A DNA stretch of 64,000 bases. Source: Bdellovibrionales bacterium. GTDB taxonomy: Bacteria > Bdellovibrionota > Bdellovibrionia > Bdellovibrionales > UBA1609. The stretch lies in the NCBI GenBank assembly GCA_019695175.1, contig JAIBAM010000007.1, positions 1 through 64,000 on the forward strand, written 5' to 3'. Positions 17,985 to 26,719 of this stretch are shown here, one piece after another. The translations under genes and the position numbers were made by a program. The notes beneath the pieces were generated by a model, which saw only the letters and a program-made list of their open reading frames with translations, was not told the origin of the DNA and did not search any database. Position 1 is the first letter of the stretch. Each line of letters starts with the position of its first letter.

Positions 17985-18276
17985 AGAACATATAAATTTA
18001 AATATCTTATGGTTTTTAGGGCACGGTTCGGAGGGGTTGTACCGGCTACGATCCTTTGAAATGACTTTTGCATAAGAACTTTAAAGACAATAAAGACAAT
18101 TTCGATTCGTTTTCAATTAAAGAATTTTTTTGCAATTCCTAGACAATATATCTGGATCCTCTTATCTACCTTTGTAAGACATTGCAAATTTAATTGGGGC
18201 TTGCTTTGAGATGTTGCGTCCATGTGGGACAGTCTCTCTTACAAGAAGTTCTTAAACATAAGTGGGGATAGATATT
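17985..18276. other. intergenic region before the flavin cluster
   Basis: About 290 bases, AT-rich, with a short direct repeat TAAAGACAA at about 18081-18099. I see no gene and no promoter that I would defend. Confidence 0.3.
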
Positions 18277-19173
18277 ATGAAGCTGTTTTCTATGATTTTG
18301 TGCGGACTATTAGGGGGATTTGATGTTTATGCCAGCGAGGGAATGTTTGGATATTTGTATACCGCGGAAACAACTCCAGCAAACACTTGGGAATATGAAC
18401 AAATGCAAACTTGGCGACATGCAAAAGCCCGAGGCAGTTATGATTCATTGGATTTACGAAATGAAATTGAATATGGAATCACTGACAAATTACAAACAGC
18501 TCTTTATCTAAATAGTTCGTACTTGAGAGGAAAACGTCTTTATGATCCAGAAGACGTGTCCCAAGATTTATCTAATCGAAATGAATTTGCAGTCAATGGT
18601 GTTTCGGTGGAATTTTTGTATCGTTTGCTAAGTCCCTATAAAGATGGATTTGGGTTGGCTCTTTACGCAGAACCAGAAATTTCACTTCGGGATCGAATTA
18701 CGGGTGAGGATAGTATTGAGCGAGCTGTAGAGACTCGACTTATTTTACAGAAGAATTTTTGGGGTGACACTTTGTTGACTGTAGCAAATTTGATGTTGGA
18801 GCCCGAGTGGGAAAAAGAAGACGGAATGACAGTGCAAGAGCTTTGGGCTGAATGGACCCTGGGTGCCAGTTATCGAATAAAATCCAATTGGTTTGCAGGG
18901 CTTGAGTTTAGAAATCATATGGAATTTCCTGATATGAATTTGAATAAGCGCGAACACTCGGCGTATTTTTTTGGACCTACTGTTCACTATGCTAATGAAC
19001 ATTATTGGTGGACTATTACAGTATTGCCTCAAGTGGGAGGAACTCCTAGACACTTAGGGATAGGTTCTGATGGACATGATATTTCTAGCTCCTACGCTCA
19101 CTTGGGTCAACATGAGGCCATGGAAGTTCGGTTTAAGTTTGGAATTCCCTTGGGAAGTGAACATAAACATTAA
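18277..19173 (+). CDS. outer-membrane barrel-like protein, first gene of the flavin cluster
   Basis: 298 residues from the ATG at 18277; an in-frame GTG at 18262 is less likely because the GTGGGGAT ribosome site overlaps it. A signal peptide (MKLFSMILCGLLGG...YAS) is followed by many alternating aromatic strands (TWEYEQMQTWRHAKA, WWTITVLPQVGG) and a C-terminal strand MEVRFKFGIPLG, typical of an outer-membrane barrel. It ends in a His-rich tail (GSEHKH). I do not recognise a characterised homologue; barrels of this sort are sometimes encoded beside ApbE/FMN-binding genes. The context suggests a role in periplasmic or surface electron transfer, which is inference. Confidence 0.65.
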   Translation: MKLFSMILCGLLGGFDVYASEGMFGYLYTAETTPANTWEYEQMQTWRHAKARGSYDSLDLRNEIEYGITDKLQTALYLNSSYLRGKRLYDPEDVSQDLSNRNEFAVNGVSVEFLYRLLSPYKDGFGLALYAEPEISLRDRITGEDSIERAVETRLILQKNFWGDTLLTVANLMLEPEWEKEDGMTVQELWAEWTLGASYRIKSNWFAGLEFRNHMEFPDMNLNKREHSAYFFGPTVHYANEHYWWTITVLPQVGGTPRHLGIGSDGHDISSSYAHLGQHEAMEVRFKFGIPLGSEHKH

Positions 19174-19290
19174 TTTTTTATAAGAACCTGTTCGGCAAAT
19201 AAATCCGAATAGATTGTTAAAGTGCCTTAGATGGTAATCGTTGGATCTGCTTTATGGGTCGGTCCAGTTCGAAGCAAGGAGATAAATTTT

Positions 19291-19827
19291 ATGAATTTGA
19301 ATCGCTTGGGACTTTTACTTGGACCGACAGTGGCTCTCTGTGCCCATAGCGAGGTTTATATGACTGAGGATCAGGCGGTCCAAGTGCTTTTTCCAAGTCA
19401 TTCAGGACCCCGAGCCAAACTAAAGAAAAAGGCGTTTTCTCTGAGTAAGGAGGAGGCTAAAAAAATTGAAAAGCTTTCTGGAGAAACAGTTAGGTCTCAT
19501 GCATTAACTCTTTGGAAGAGCGATCAGAATAATGTGGTCTATATTGATCAGGTTTTAGGTAAACATGAAATGATTACTTATGCTATTGGGATTGATGAAA
19601 AAGATCAAGTAGTTGGAGTGGAGATTATAGAATATAGAGAATCTTATGGTCATCAGATTCGAAGGCCTGAATGGAGAAAACAATTTATTGGAAAAAATAA
19701 AGATTCGGAATTAAAGTTGGATAAGGATATCACAAATATAAGCGGAGCCACCTTGTCTTCAGCTCATATTACGGCAGGGGTAAAGAGAATTTTAAAAACC
19801 CATGATGAAATCAAAAAAAGAATTTAA
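19291..19827 (+). CDS. periplasmic FMN-binding domain protein (covalently flavinylated)
   Basis: 178 residues. The start at 19291 is chosen because AAGGAG lies 9 bases upstream and because the protein then begins with a short signal peptide; an upstream frame to 19231 has no ribosome site. The FMN-binding domain occupies about residues 75-170 and ends with the flavinylation motif SGATLSS, in which a Thr or Ser is the usual site of FMN attachment by ApbE. The preceding EWRKQFIGK segment is also typical of the family. The apbE gene overlaps its end by 26 bases, so modifier and substrate are made together. It probably carries electrons in the periplasm. Confidence 0.85.
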   Translation: MNLNRLGLLLGPTVALCAHSEVYMTEDQAVQVLFPSHSGPRAKLKKKAFSLSKEEAKKIEKLSGETVRSHALTLWKSDQNNVVYIDQVLGKHEMITYAIGIDEKDQVVGVEIIEYRESYGHQIRRPEWRKQFIGKNKDSELKLDKDITNISGATLSSAHITAGVKRILKTHDEIKKRI

Positions 19828-20719
19828 TCGAGTTCGACCTCTCTTAGGAACGTTTTTTAAGATATCAGTTTTCACTGAATCCAAAGAAGAGTTCAATTTA
19901 GAGGATTTAAACTGTGTTTTTGAATACGCAAAAAAAATGGAGGAAGTTTTTTCGCTTTTTTCAAAAAAATCGGAATTGGTTTTATTCAATGAGGTCGACC
20001 TTAATCAAAGGATTTCAGTTTCTGCAGAAGTCTATTTTCTTTTAGAAAAGGCTTTATCCCTTTGGCAAAAAACCAAGGGAGCTTTTTTTCCGTTTCAAAA
20101 AAATTCTTCTCCACTTGGTTTTGATTCGTTTCAAAGGGGGGAAGTCCGCACTCAAAAGAGTTCTTTCTGTAGACATCCTTTTAAGTTTGAAAAAATAAAT
20201 AATAATTATTTTGTAATAAAAAAAACACCTGCACTTATGGATCTTAATGGCATTGCCAAAGGTTATATTGTAGATCAATGTGTCGTTTTGCTGCAAAAAT
20301 GTCTGACCAATGGAATCATCGGTGGTTGTGTTAATGCCGGGGGTGATCTAAAGTTTTTTGGTCAGGGAAGTCGTCAGATCAACCTGAAGTTAGGCTCTCG
20401 TTATCAAATTATAAATCGGACTTTGATTTCACCTAGAGACGCAGTAGCGACGTCTTCCCTTTCGGTTTCTTTGACAGAGCCTCTTTCTCAAACAATTTAT
20501 CCTCTTCAACTTAGAAGTCCATTGACCTCAAATGGAACGGTTGTGGTTTTAGCGGATCAATGCTACCAGGCAGATGCGGGGACCAAAGTGGTTCTTTTTG
20601 GTGAAAGACCGGAAATTGAGCAATATTGTGGAGATGAATGTGTGATCGCTTTGGTTTTTGATGAGCGTGGTGAACTTATTGAGAGTTATGGTCATGCAGG
20701 AGTGAAGTGTGCGGTATAA
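19802..20719 (+). CDS. apbE: FAD:protein FMN transferase (ApbE)
   Basis: 305 residues. It should attach FMN through a phosphoester bond to the Thr/Ser in the SGAT motif of the upstream protein, using FAD and magnesium in the periplasm. The family motifs are MDLNGIAKGYIVD, GGCVNAGGDLKFFG and, near the C-terminus, ADAGTKVVLFG. The region that is usually HxxxP is weakly conserved (SQTIYPLQ). No clear signal peptide is visible at the N-terminus (MMKSKKEFNRVRPLLGTFFKI), which is unusual for ApbE and leaves its location open. It overlaps the FMN-binding gene by 26 bases and the following gene by 11. Confidence 0.85.
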   Translation: MMKSKKEFNRVRPLLGTFFKISVFTESKEEFNLEDLNCVFEYAKKMEEVFSLFSKKSELVLFNEVDLNQRISVSAEVYFLLEKALSLWQKTKGAFFPFQKNSSPLGFDSFQRGEVRTQKSSFCRHPFKFEKINNNYFVIKKTPALMDLNGIAKGYIVDQCVVLLQKCLTNGIIGGCVNAGGDLKFFGQGSRQINLKLGSRYQIINRTLISPRDAVATSSLSVSLTEPLSQTIYPLQLRSPLTSNGTVVVLADQCYQADAGTKVVLFGERPEIEQYCGDECVIALVFDERGELIESYGHAGVKCAV

Positions 20720-21251
20720 TAAAAAATTTAAGTGGATTTTTGCTGTCACTTGGCTTCTGATCTATGGACTTGGAATGGCCACTTGGATTTTAAGGGAATT
20801 TTTTAGCCAAGACCGGGGTTTTGGTCCGGAACCTTTGCCTCAAACCACAACTGTTTTGCACGTCCATGCGGTTGTAGGATTATGGTTCTTAATGTTATTC
20901 GGTTATCTTTATCATTTCCATGTCCAGCCCTCTTGGAAAGGTGGGACCTATCCTGCTAAAAGAGATTCTTTGTCGTCCTCTGAAAAAAATCTAATAAAAA
21001 ACTCCAAATCATTTTTTCGATTTACCAGATTAGAGTTTACCAGTTTAAGGGTTACGAGTGGAAACTTATTTTTCTGGAGTTGTTTGATTTTAATTCTAAC
21101 TGTACCAGGTTTGTTTTATTTTACTGAAGAGACTTTGCGGAAATACACCTCTATAGTTCATGTTTATGTTGGAATAGTTTCCATTTTACCCATTGTTTGC
21201 CATTGGTTTTTTAAAGCATTAAAGCCACGGTCACTTTTAAAGCAAAAGTGA
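20709..21251 (+). CDS. four-helix membrane protein with paired histidines (DUF4405/cytochrome b-like)
   Basis: 180 residues. Four predicted helices: WIFAVTWLLIYGLGMATW, the segment around LHVHAVVGLWFLMLFGYLYHFHV, the segment around FFWSCLILILTVPGLFYF, and the one around IVHVYVGIVSILPIVCHWFF. Histidines sit in helices 2 and 4 at positions that could coordinate b-type haem across the membrane. The GTG start has AGGAGTG upstream and overlaps apbE by 11 bases. In flavinylated electron-transfer systems such membrane proteins pass electrons across the inner membrane to FMN-binding domains, which is the likely role here. The haem assignment is inference from His placement. Confidence 0.6.
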   Translation: MRYNKKFKWIFAVTWLLIYGLGMATWILREFFSQDRGFGPEPLPQTTTVLHVHAVVGLWFLMLFGYLYHFHVQPSWKGGTYPAKRDSLSSSEKNLIKNSKSFFRFTRLEFTSLRVTSGNLFFWSCLILILTVPGLFYFTEETLRKYTSIVHVYVGIVSILPIVCHWFFKALKPRSLLKQK

Positions 21252-21277
21252 AGAAATATTGCCAGCCTTAAGGAATC

Positions 21278-22189
21278 TTGATAGCAATTGGCCTTATGGA
21301 AAAAATATCCTCTCTAACCTTTAGTAAGTTATCTGCCGCTCGAAATGATTTTCTTATAGTGGATCTGACAGAGGACAAGTTCCTTTTAGCATGGCATCAT
21401 GAGTTGGGGAAATGGTCTCGATTGGAAATTGCAAAAAAGTTGTGTGATCGGACGGGGGGAATTGGAGCTGATGGATTATTATTGGTAACTTCGGGGGGTG
21501 ATTCTTTTGATTATGAGTGGGATTTTTATAACAGTGATGGTTCTCAGGCTGAGATGTGTGGAAACTTAGCTCGTTGTGCCCATTTATGGGCCCGTGCTAA
21601 GAAACCCCAGGCTTCTTCATTTGTATTTTCAACTCCTGCAGGACGTATAAGTACAAGGGAAGTCGAAGATCATTTGATCTGCGTTGATATGCCCCCTGTG
21701 ATCATTAAAGATCTTAAAAAAGAGATCAGCTTGGATAGTGGGGTTGCGGTTTCTGTGGCTGTGGTCAATACGGGTGTTCCTCACGCAGTTGTAGTGGTTT
21801 CCTCCTTGAATCTCAACGAACTTAAACCACTGGCATTAAAAATAAGAAGACATGGATTTTTTTCGCCCCAAGGAACAAATGTCACTTTTGTCGTGCAAAA
21901 GAATGCTTCAACGGATGCAAAGAGTCTTTCGTTAACGGTTCCAGAAATGGATGTAGTGACCTTTGAACGTGGGGTGGAAGACTTTACTCAGGCTTGTGGC
22001 ACTGGGGCTGTTGCCGCAGGTTTATGGAGCTTTAAACACTCAGGGGCTGCAAAAACAATCATTCATATGCCTGGAGGGGATTTACAGACTTTGTTTGACG
22101 AATCAGGACATGCTTGTTTGATAGGTCCGGCTTATTGGGTGGCAGATTGCCAGATTCATTTACACTCTAAAGGAGTACTGTTTTCATGA
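21278..22189 (+). CDS. dapF: diaminopimelate epimerase-like protein
   Basis: 303 residues. It should convert LL- to meso-diaminopimelate for peptidoglycan and lysine using two cysteines and no cofactor. Both are present: Cys in EMCGNLARC and Cys in ACGTGAVA; GGIGADGLL is also typical. Two usually invariant spots differ: the N-terminal HGxGNDF motif reads SAARNDF, and the CGNGxR loop reads CGNLAR. The best start is TTG at 21278 with AAGGAA just upstream; an ATG at 21296 has no ribosome site. The stop overlaps the next gene (ATGA). It may be a diverged but active epimerase; a different substrate within the PLP-independent epimerase fold is possible. Confidence 0.8.
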   Translation: MIAIGLMEKISSLTFSKLSAARNDFLIVDLTEDKFLLAWHHELGKWSRLEIAKKLCDRTGGIGADGLLLVTSGGDSFDYEWDFYNSDGSQAEMCGNLARCAHLWARAKKPQASSFVFSTPAGRISTREVEDHLICVDMPPVIIKDLKKEISLDSGVAVSVAVVNTGVPHAVVVVSSLNLNELKPLALKIRRHGFFSPQGTNVTFVVQKNASTDAKSLSLTVPEMDVVTFERGVEDFTQACGTGAVAAGLWSFKHSGAAKTIIHMPGGDLQTLFDESGHACLIGPAYWVADCQIHLHSKGVLFS

Positions 22190-23358
22190 ATTACGATTTA
22201 AATCGATTGACCTTTCCGTTGTCAATTTCTAAGAGATTTTTAGAAACAAGCGATGCTGTTTCTTTAACCCTTCAAGTCCCTGATGAACATAAAAACAAAT
22301 TTCGTTTTTTACCGGGACAGTTTGTGACTTTATTTTTGGATGTGGATGGAGAGGTTTTGCCTCGTAGTTATTCTATTGCTTCCTCGCCTCTGGTCGATAA
22401 GGAACTTAAAATCACGATTAAAAAAGTGATAAACGGAAAAGGTTCTAACTATATTTTCAATCATTTGAAAGAGGGACATTCGATTCGAGTTTCACCGCCT
22501 TCTGGTCATTTTTATCATCCTCAATTGGAGAACGTACCAACTCACTATGTTTTATTTGCTGGGGGAAGCGGGATCACACCCTTATTTTCCATTTTGAAGA
22601 CCGTTTTAATGTCCGAACCGGAGGCCGTGGTTTCTCTAGTTTATGCCAATAAAAACTCATTAAATATTATTTATAAAAGTGAATTGATTGAATGGGAAAA
22701 TAAATTCCCCTCTCGATTTAAAATTCATCATGTTTTTTCAAAGCCCAACGAAGGCGACTTAGGACATAAAGGTCGTTGTGAGGGCTTTTTACTGCAACAG
22801 CTATGGATGGAGGTTAAGAAGACCCCTTTTTTGACCTCATCAGGCCCGATTCAATTTGAATTTTATCTTTGTGGCCCTGATGGATTTATGGAAAATATTC
22901 ATGAGGAATTAAAAAGGCAAGGGTGCAGCGAAGCTCAAATTCACCGGGAAAGTTTTACCACAACGGTTGTAAAAACCGAATCGATGGATCCCTTAGTCAG
23001 TTCCAGTGAAGGTCAAGAAGTTTCAGACGATGAAAATAGTGTTTTGATTGGTGACACTTCAGCTGGACGGGTCAAAGGTCCCCATCAGTTAACTGTGACT
23101 TTAGGCGGTGAGATTCTCAATCTATCAGTCAATGAAAATCAAACCGTTCTTGAGGCGTTGATTGAGGCCGAGGCCAACCCACCTTACTCTTGTTTGGAGG
23201 GGAACTGTATGGCTTGTGTGGGGCGAGTGTTGGAAGGTCGGGTTTTTCAAAAAGAACCAGGAATTCTTCTGGATGAAAATATTGCGGCTGGCGAAGCCTT
23301 AACCTGCAAAGCCTTTCCCTATTCAAAATTCGTTCATATTGATTATGATTCAGTATAA
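22186..23358 (+). CDS. NAD(P)H:ferredoxin-type oxidoreductase with FAD, NAD and 2Fe-2S domains (PaaE/KshB-like)
   Basis: 390 residues. An N-terminal FAD-binding barrel has the motif LPRSYSIAS, followed by an NAD(P)-binding Rossmann domain (VLFAGGSGITPLFSIL ... FYLCGPDGFM). After an acidic linker (about 265-300) comes a C-terminal plant-type 2Fe-2S domain with four cysteines (PYSCLEGNCMACVGRV ... ALTCKAFP). This layout is that of the reductase components of phenylacetyl-CoA epoxidase and Rieske oxygenases. No oxygenase subunit is encoded nearby, so the electron acceptor is unknown. The 4-base overlap with dapF and the closeness to the flavin cluster raise the possibility that it feeds electrons to the membrane protein. 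Confidence 0.88.
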   Translation: MNYDLNRLTFPLSISKRFLETSDAVSLTLQVPDEHKNKFRFLPGQFVTLFLDVDGEVLPRSYSIASSPLVDKELKITIKKVINGKGSNYIFNHLKEGHSIRVSPPSGHFYHPQLENVPTHYVLFAGGSGITPLFSILKTVLMSEPEAVVSLVYANKNSLNIIYKSELIEWENKFPSRFKIHHVFSKPNEGDLGHKGRCEGFLLQQLWMEVKKTPFLTSSGPIQFEFYLCGPDGFMENIHEELKRQGCSEAQIHRESFTTTVVKTESMDPLVSSSEGQEVSDDENSVLIGDTSAGRVKGPHQLTVTLGGEILNLSVNENQTVLEALIEAEANPPYSCLEGNCMACVGRVLEGRVFQKEPGILLDENIAAGEALTCKAFPYSKFVHIDYDSV

Positions 23359-23388
23359 CTAGTGTTCTCGCTATTTAAATTTTTCTCT

Positions 23389-23427
23389 AGAACTCATTAC
23401 GCTACGGTGGGTTTTGTAATGAGCTCT
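23389..23427 (+). terminator. inverted repeat after the reductase gene
   Basis: A 12-bp stem with one mismatch (AGAACTCATTAC pairing with GTAATGAGCTCT) around a 15-base loop, followed shortly by T5. It lies 30 bases after the stop codon and is the best terminator candidate for the 18.3-23.4 kb cluster. The large loop would also suit an operator for the next gene. Confidence 0.45.
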
Positions 23428-23574
23428 ACATATTTTTAGGAAATAGAGGAAAAGATTTAAACTGTCTGACCACTAGCTGACACAGCATCATCGACTCGAC
23501 TGCTCAATGAAAATTTCTCATTTTTTGATTATCATATTAACTTCATTTCTGATTTTTCCGAAAATTCCAATATC

Positions 23575-24702
23575 ATGAAGTTTTTTAAAGTTTCAAAATT
23601 GAAACTAATATTTGTTTTTTTTTGCGGTTGCATTGGCTATTTAGATTTGGTCTCGGCCTCTAAAACCAGTTTCAATTTGTCCCATCCTTTAGGATGGATG
23701 CATCTGTTACCTGTAGGTGAAACACCCGGTTGGCGAGGGGACATTTGGTTTAATTTTGAATTGAGTGAGTCCAATGTTTGGAACAATAAATTTAGCGCAA
23801 CAAACTTAAGTACGGGAAAAACCCTTTCTTATAAATCTGATTTTGAACAAAGTTCGGCCATCCTAGATTTTGGCTTTCCTTTAGCGGAAAGGTGGTCCTT
23901 TGGTTCCACCCTTGCTTATGCTGGTCGAAGTGGAGGTGTGCTCGATGATTTTATAGATCATTTCCATGTGCTTATTGGAAGTGAAAGATTCCTTCGTAAT
24001 ACGAATAGTTCTTATGGAAATTCTCTTAGTGTTGAAACTGGAAACGTCAATAAAGTGACCAACCCTAGTTGGTATGCCGTGGGAAATTTAAAATTTAAGT
24101 TAAAATACTGGATGATCAAATGGATAGGGTCCTTAAACGGGTCGTGTGATTGTGGTGTGGCATTAAGTGCACAAATAAAAGTGCCATTGGCTCAACCTTC
24201 CAGTGGGTGGACTTCCGGGCATAATGACTACAGTGTATTACTGCATTTAGGGGCTCCAGTGGGGGAAGCGTCTGGAATATGGTTTACGGCTGGAATTACC
24301 AACCTTGGAAAAAATGAATTGATGCAAGATTGGCCAATGAACTCATGGTCACAAATGTATGAACTATCCATGGATTTGGCATTTACTGATCGTTGGGGGG
24401 TGATCCTTCAGGCTCGTGCTGAGTCTCCATTTATGGATCGAAAGCAACTAGAAATTATTTATCCATCCAATTACACCGGAAATCTTACGGCCTATCGAGT
24501 TTCTACCGGTTGGAATTCCCTGGTTTTGTGGCGTGGGAGTGAGTCTATCGGATTTCGTTGGCGCGGTTTGACGGGTCAACAAATTAGTTTTTTAATTGTA
24601 GAGGATTGGGGTCTTGGAAATCAGGACAGTCTTTCGGATCGTCGATATACCAACAACGCTCCTGATGTAAGTTTTCTGACCCAAGTTTATTTTGGATATT
24701 AG
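23575..24702 (+). CDS. DUF3187-like outer-membrane protein
   Basis: 375 residues. A signal peptide (KLKLIFVFFCGCIGYLDLVSA) precedes a barrel-type sequence rich in aromatic strands. The segment GGVLDDFIDHFHVLIGS matches the central motif I associate with DUF3187, a family of uncharacterised outer-membrane proteins of about 350 residues. The C-terminus ends FLTQVYFGY, a plausible last strand with a terminal aromatic residue. There is no clear ribosome site before the ATG. Function unknown. Confidence 0.7.
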   Translation: MKFFKVSKLKLIFVFFCGCIGYLDLVSASKTSFNLSHPLGWMHLLPVGETPGWRGDIWFNFELSESNVWNNKFSATNLSTGKTLSYKSDFEQSSAILDFGFPLAERWSFGSTLAYAGRSGGVLDDFIDHFHVLIGSERFLRNTNSSYGNSLSVETGNVNKVTNPSWYAVGNLKFKLKYWMIKWIGSLNGSCDCGVALSAQIKVPLAQPSSGWTSGHNDYSVLLHLGAPVGEASGIWFTAGITNLGKNELMQDWPMNSWSQMYELSMDLAFTDRWGVILQARAESPFMDRKQLEIIYPSNYTGNLTAYRVSTGWNSLVLWRGSESIGFRWRGLTGQQISFLIVEDWGLGNQDSLSDRRYTNNAPDVSFLTQVYFGY

Positions 24703-24728
24703 AAATACGAGCTATTAATAAATATAAA

Positions 24729-24746
24729 TTAGATTAGATTAGATTA
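24729..24746 (+). repeat. short pentanucleotide repeat
   Basis: TTAGA repeated about 3.6 times in the gap after the DUF3187-like gene. It is small and may be chance in AT-rich DNA. Confidence 0.4.
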
Positions 24747-24896
24747 TCTGTGCAAATTCAAAGCACTTTTGATTGTCAATTGTACTTTCTTAAAAAAAGT
24801 CGTTTAATTATTTTGTAAGCAGGTGCGGCAGTTGCTGCTGTTATTGCGTCTCCTAATAAGTTTCTATAACAACCTAACCTCATTGAGGTTTATGTG

Positions 24897-26702
24897 ATGC
24901 CATTTATTATTTTTATTTTTTTAGTCATACCGTTTTCTATCAATGCTCAATCGCGTACAGAACAAAAACAAGATGTTTGTCAAAACTTGAGAGCTGGAAT
25001 TCTAGAAAAAAAACCTGTCGAAGCATTTAAAAATTTTTTAAAAATTCAATGGGATTATAGTATGAGTGAAAATCCCGAATGGGCCACTTGGATTGGTCAT
25101 CCCGGTGCTAAAGATCGTCTCTCAGATCTTTCAATTAAAAATCTAAAGCGAAGAAACGCCAATGATCTTTGCATGCTGGAGATTTTAAAAAAAATTGATT
25201 CCAAGAGCTTTCATGGTGAAGAGAATTTAAGCTATGATTTGGCTTTAAGAAATTTATCCATAGAAATTGAAGGGCAAAAGTTTCATGAAGAGTTTTTAGC
25301 TCTGAATCAATTAGAGGGCTTACAAATTTTTTTACCAGAACTTATTGGAATCATGCCACATCAAAATTTAGAAGATTATAATTATATTTTAAGTCGTTTG
25401 GAACGAATTCCAAAATATATCGAACAAACGGTGGTATTGTTGAAGGAGGGCGTGCAACAGAAGATTGTTCCTGCAAAATTGTCTGTGAAGGCGGTTCCTG
25501 AACAAATCGATATTCTAGTGAAAGATAAGGTTGAAGAGAGTCCATTTTTTCTACCATTTAAGTTGATACCCAAAAGTATTGAAAGTGCGGAAAATCAGAA
25601 GATCCAATGGCGAGCCAAAAAAATAATTCAAGAAAGAGTGAACCCAGCCTTTAAAAGTTTAAGAGAGTATTTAGTGAAAGAATACATACCCAAATGCAGT
25701 GACTCCATTGGGAGAAGTGCAATGAAACTTGGTAAGGACTGGTATAATTATAACATTAAAAAGTCTACAACACTCGTAAAAACTGCCGAGGAATTACATC
25801 AGTTGGGATTAAGTGAGGTGGCCCGGATCACCAAGGCAATGGAAGAGGTTCGCAAGAATTTCAAATTCAAGGGGGACTTAAACTCATTTAAGCAATATTT
25901 ATTGCAGAACCCCAAGTTCTACTTTGAGAGCAAAGAACAACTTATGACAGCCTATCGTGAGATTGGAAAACGTATTGATCCTGAACTGGTTAAAATATTT
26001 GCTATATTACCACGTTTGCCTTACGGCATAAAAGAAGTTCCGGATTACCAGGCTAAGAATGCATCCATGGCATACTATGAAAGCGGAAGTTTGGAGGCTC
26101 ATCGGGCGGGATATTTTGTTGTAAATACATTTTATTTAAAAAATCACCCGAAATGGAGTTTGGAGGTTTTGTTACTTCATGAGGCTGTTCCTGGGCATCA
26201 TTTACAAATCGCATTGGCTAAAGAAATTGAAAACATACCGGAGTTTCGTAAAAGCACTAATTATGCTGCCTTTTCTGAAGGGTGGGGGTTGTACGCTGAA
26301 AGTTTAGGGGAAGAATTGGGTTTATTTAAAGACCCACACTCTAAATTCGGTGCTTTGTCTTTTGAAATGTGGAGAGCCCTACGTTTGGTTGTGGATACGG
26401 GAATCCATGCCAAAGGTTGGACACGACAACAGGCTATAAATTATTTTCAAGAAAATATCCCTAAAACTTTGAGCGAGATAGAGGTTGAAGTGGATCGTTA
26501 TATCACCTGGCCCGGACAAGCTTTGGCCTACAAAGTAGGGCAGTTAAAAATTCAAGAACTAAGACAAAAGGCCCAAAGAAATTTAGGTGATAAATTTGAT
26601 ATCAAAAAATTTCATGAGCAGATATTGAAGCATGGAGCAATCCCCTTGGATTTATTGGAGGCAAAGGTGAACACCTGGTTAACTCAACAAAAGAAGTTTT
26701 AA
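24897..26702 (+). CDS. DUF885 family zinc metallopeptidase-like protein, exported
   Basis: About 601 residues. A signal peptide (MPFIIFIFLVIPFSINAQS) directs it to the periplasm. The family's metal-binding motif HEAVPGHHLQ is at about residue 428, followed by the conserved FSEGWGLYAESLG and, near the end, RYITWPGQALAYKVGQ. DUF885 proteins are predicted zinc-dependent peptidases or carboxypeptidases, usually 550-620 residues, and few are characterised. The ATG at 24897 is preferred over the GTG at 24894 because TGAGG lies 8 bases upstream. It is convergent with cheB, with a 17-base gap. A role in degrading peptides in the periplasm is likely. Confidence 0.85.
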   Translation: MPFIIFIFLVIPFSINAQSRTEQKQDVCQNLRAGILEKKPVEAFKNFLKIQWDYSMSENPEWATWIGHPGAKDRLSDLSIKNLKRRNANDLCMLEILKKIDSKSFHGEENLSYDLALRNLSIEIEGQKFHEEFLALNQLEGLQIFLPELIGIMPHQNLEDYNYILSRLERIPKYIEQTVVLLKEGVQQKIVPAKLSVKAVPEQIDILVKDKVEESPFFLPFKLIPKSIESAENQKIQWRAKKIIQERVNPAFKSLREYLVKEYIPKCSDSIGRSAMKLGKDWYNYNIKKSTTLVKTAEELHQLGLSEVARITKAMEEVRKNFKFKGDLNSFKQYLLQNPKFYFESKEQLMTAYREIGKRIDPELVKIFAILPRLPYGIKEVPDYQAKNASMAYYESGSLEAHRAGYFVVNTFYLKNHPKWSLEVLLLHEAVPGHHLQIALAKEIENIPEFRKSTNYAAFSEGWGLYAESLGEELGLFKDPHSKFGALSFEMWRALRLVVDTGIHAKGWTRQQAINYFQENIPKTLSEIEVEVDRYITWPGQALAYKVGQLKIQELRQKAQRNLGDKFDIKKFHEQILKHGAIPLDLLEAKVNTWLTQQKKF

Positions 26703-26719
26703 AATGGTTCTGAGGGCTT

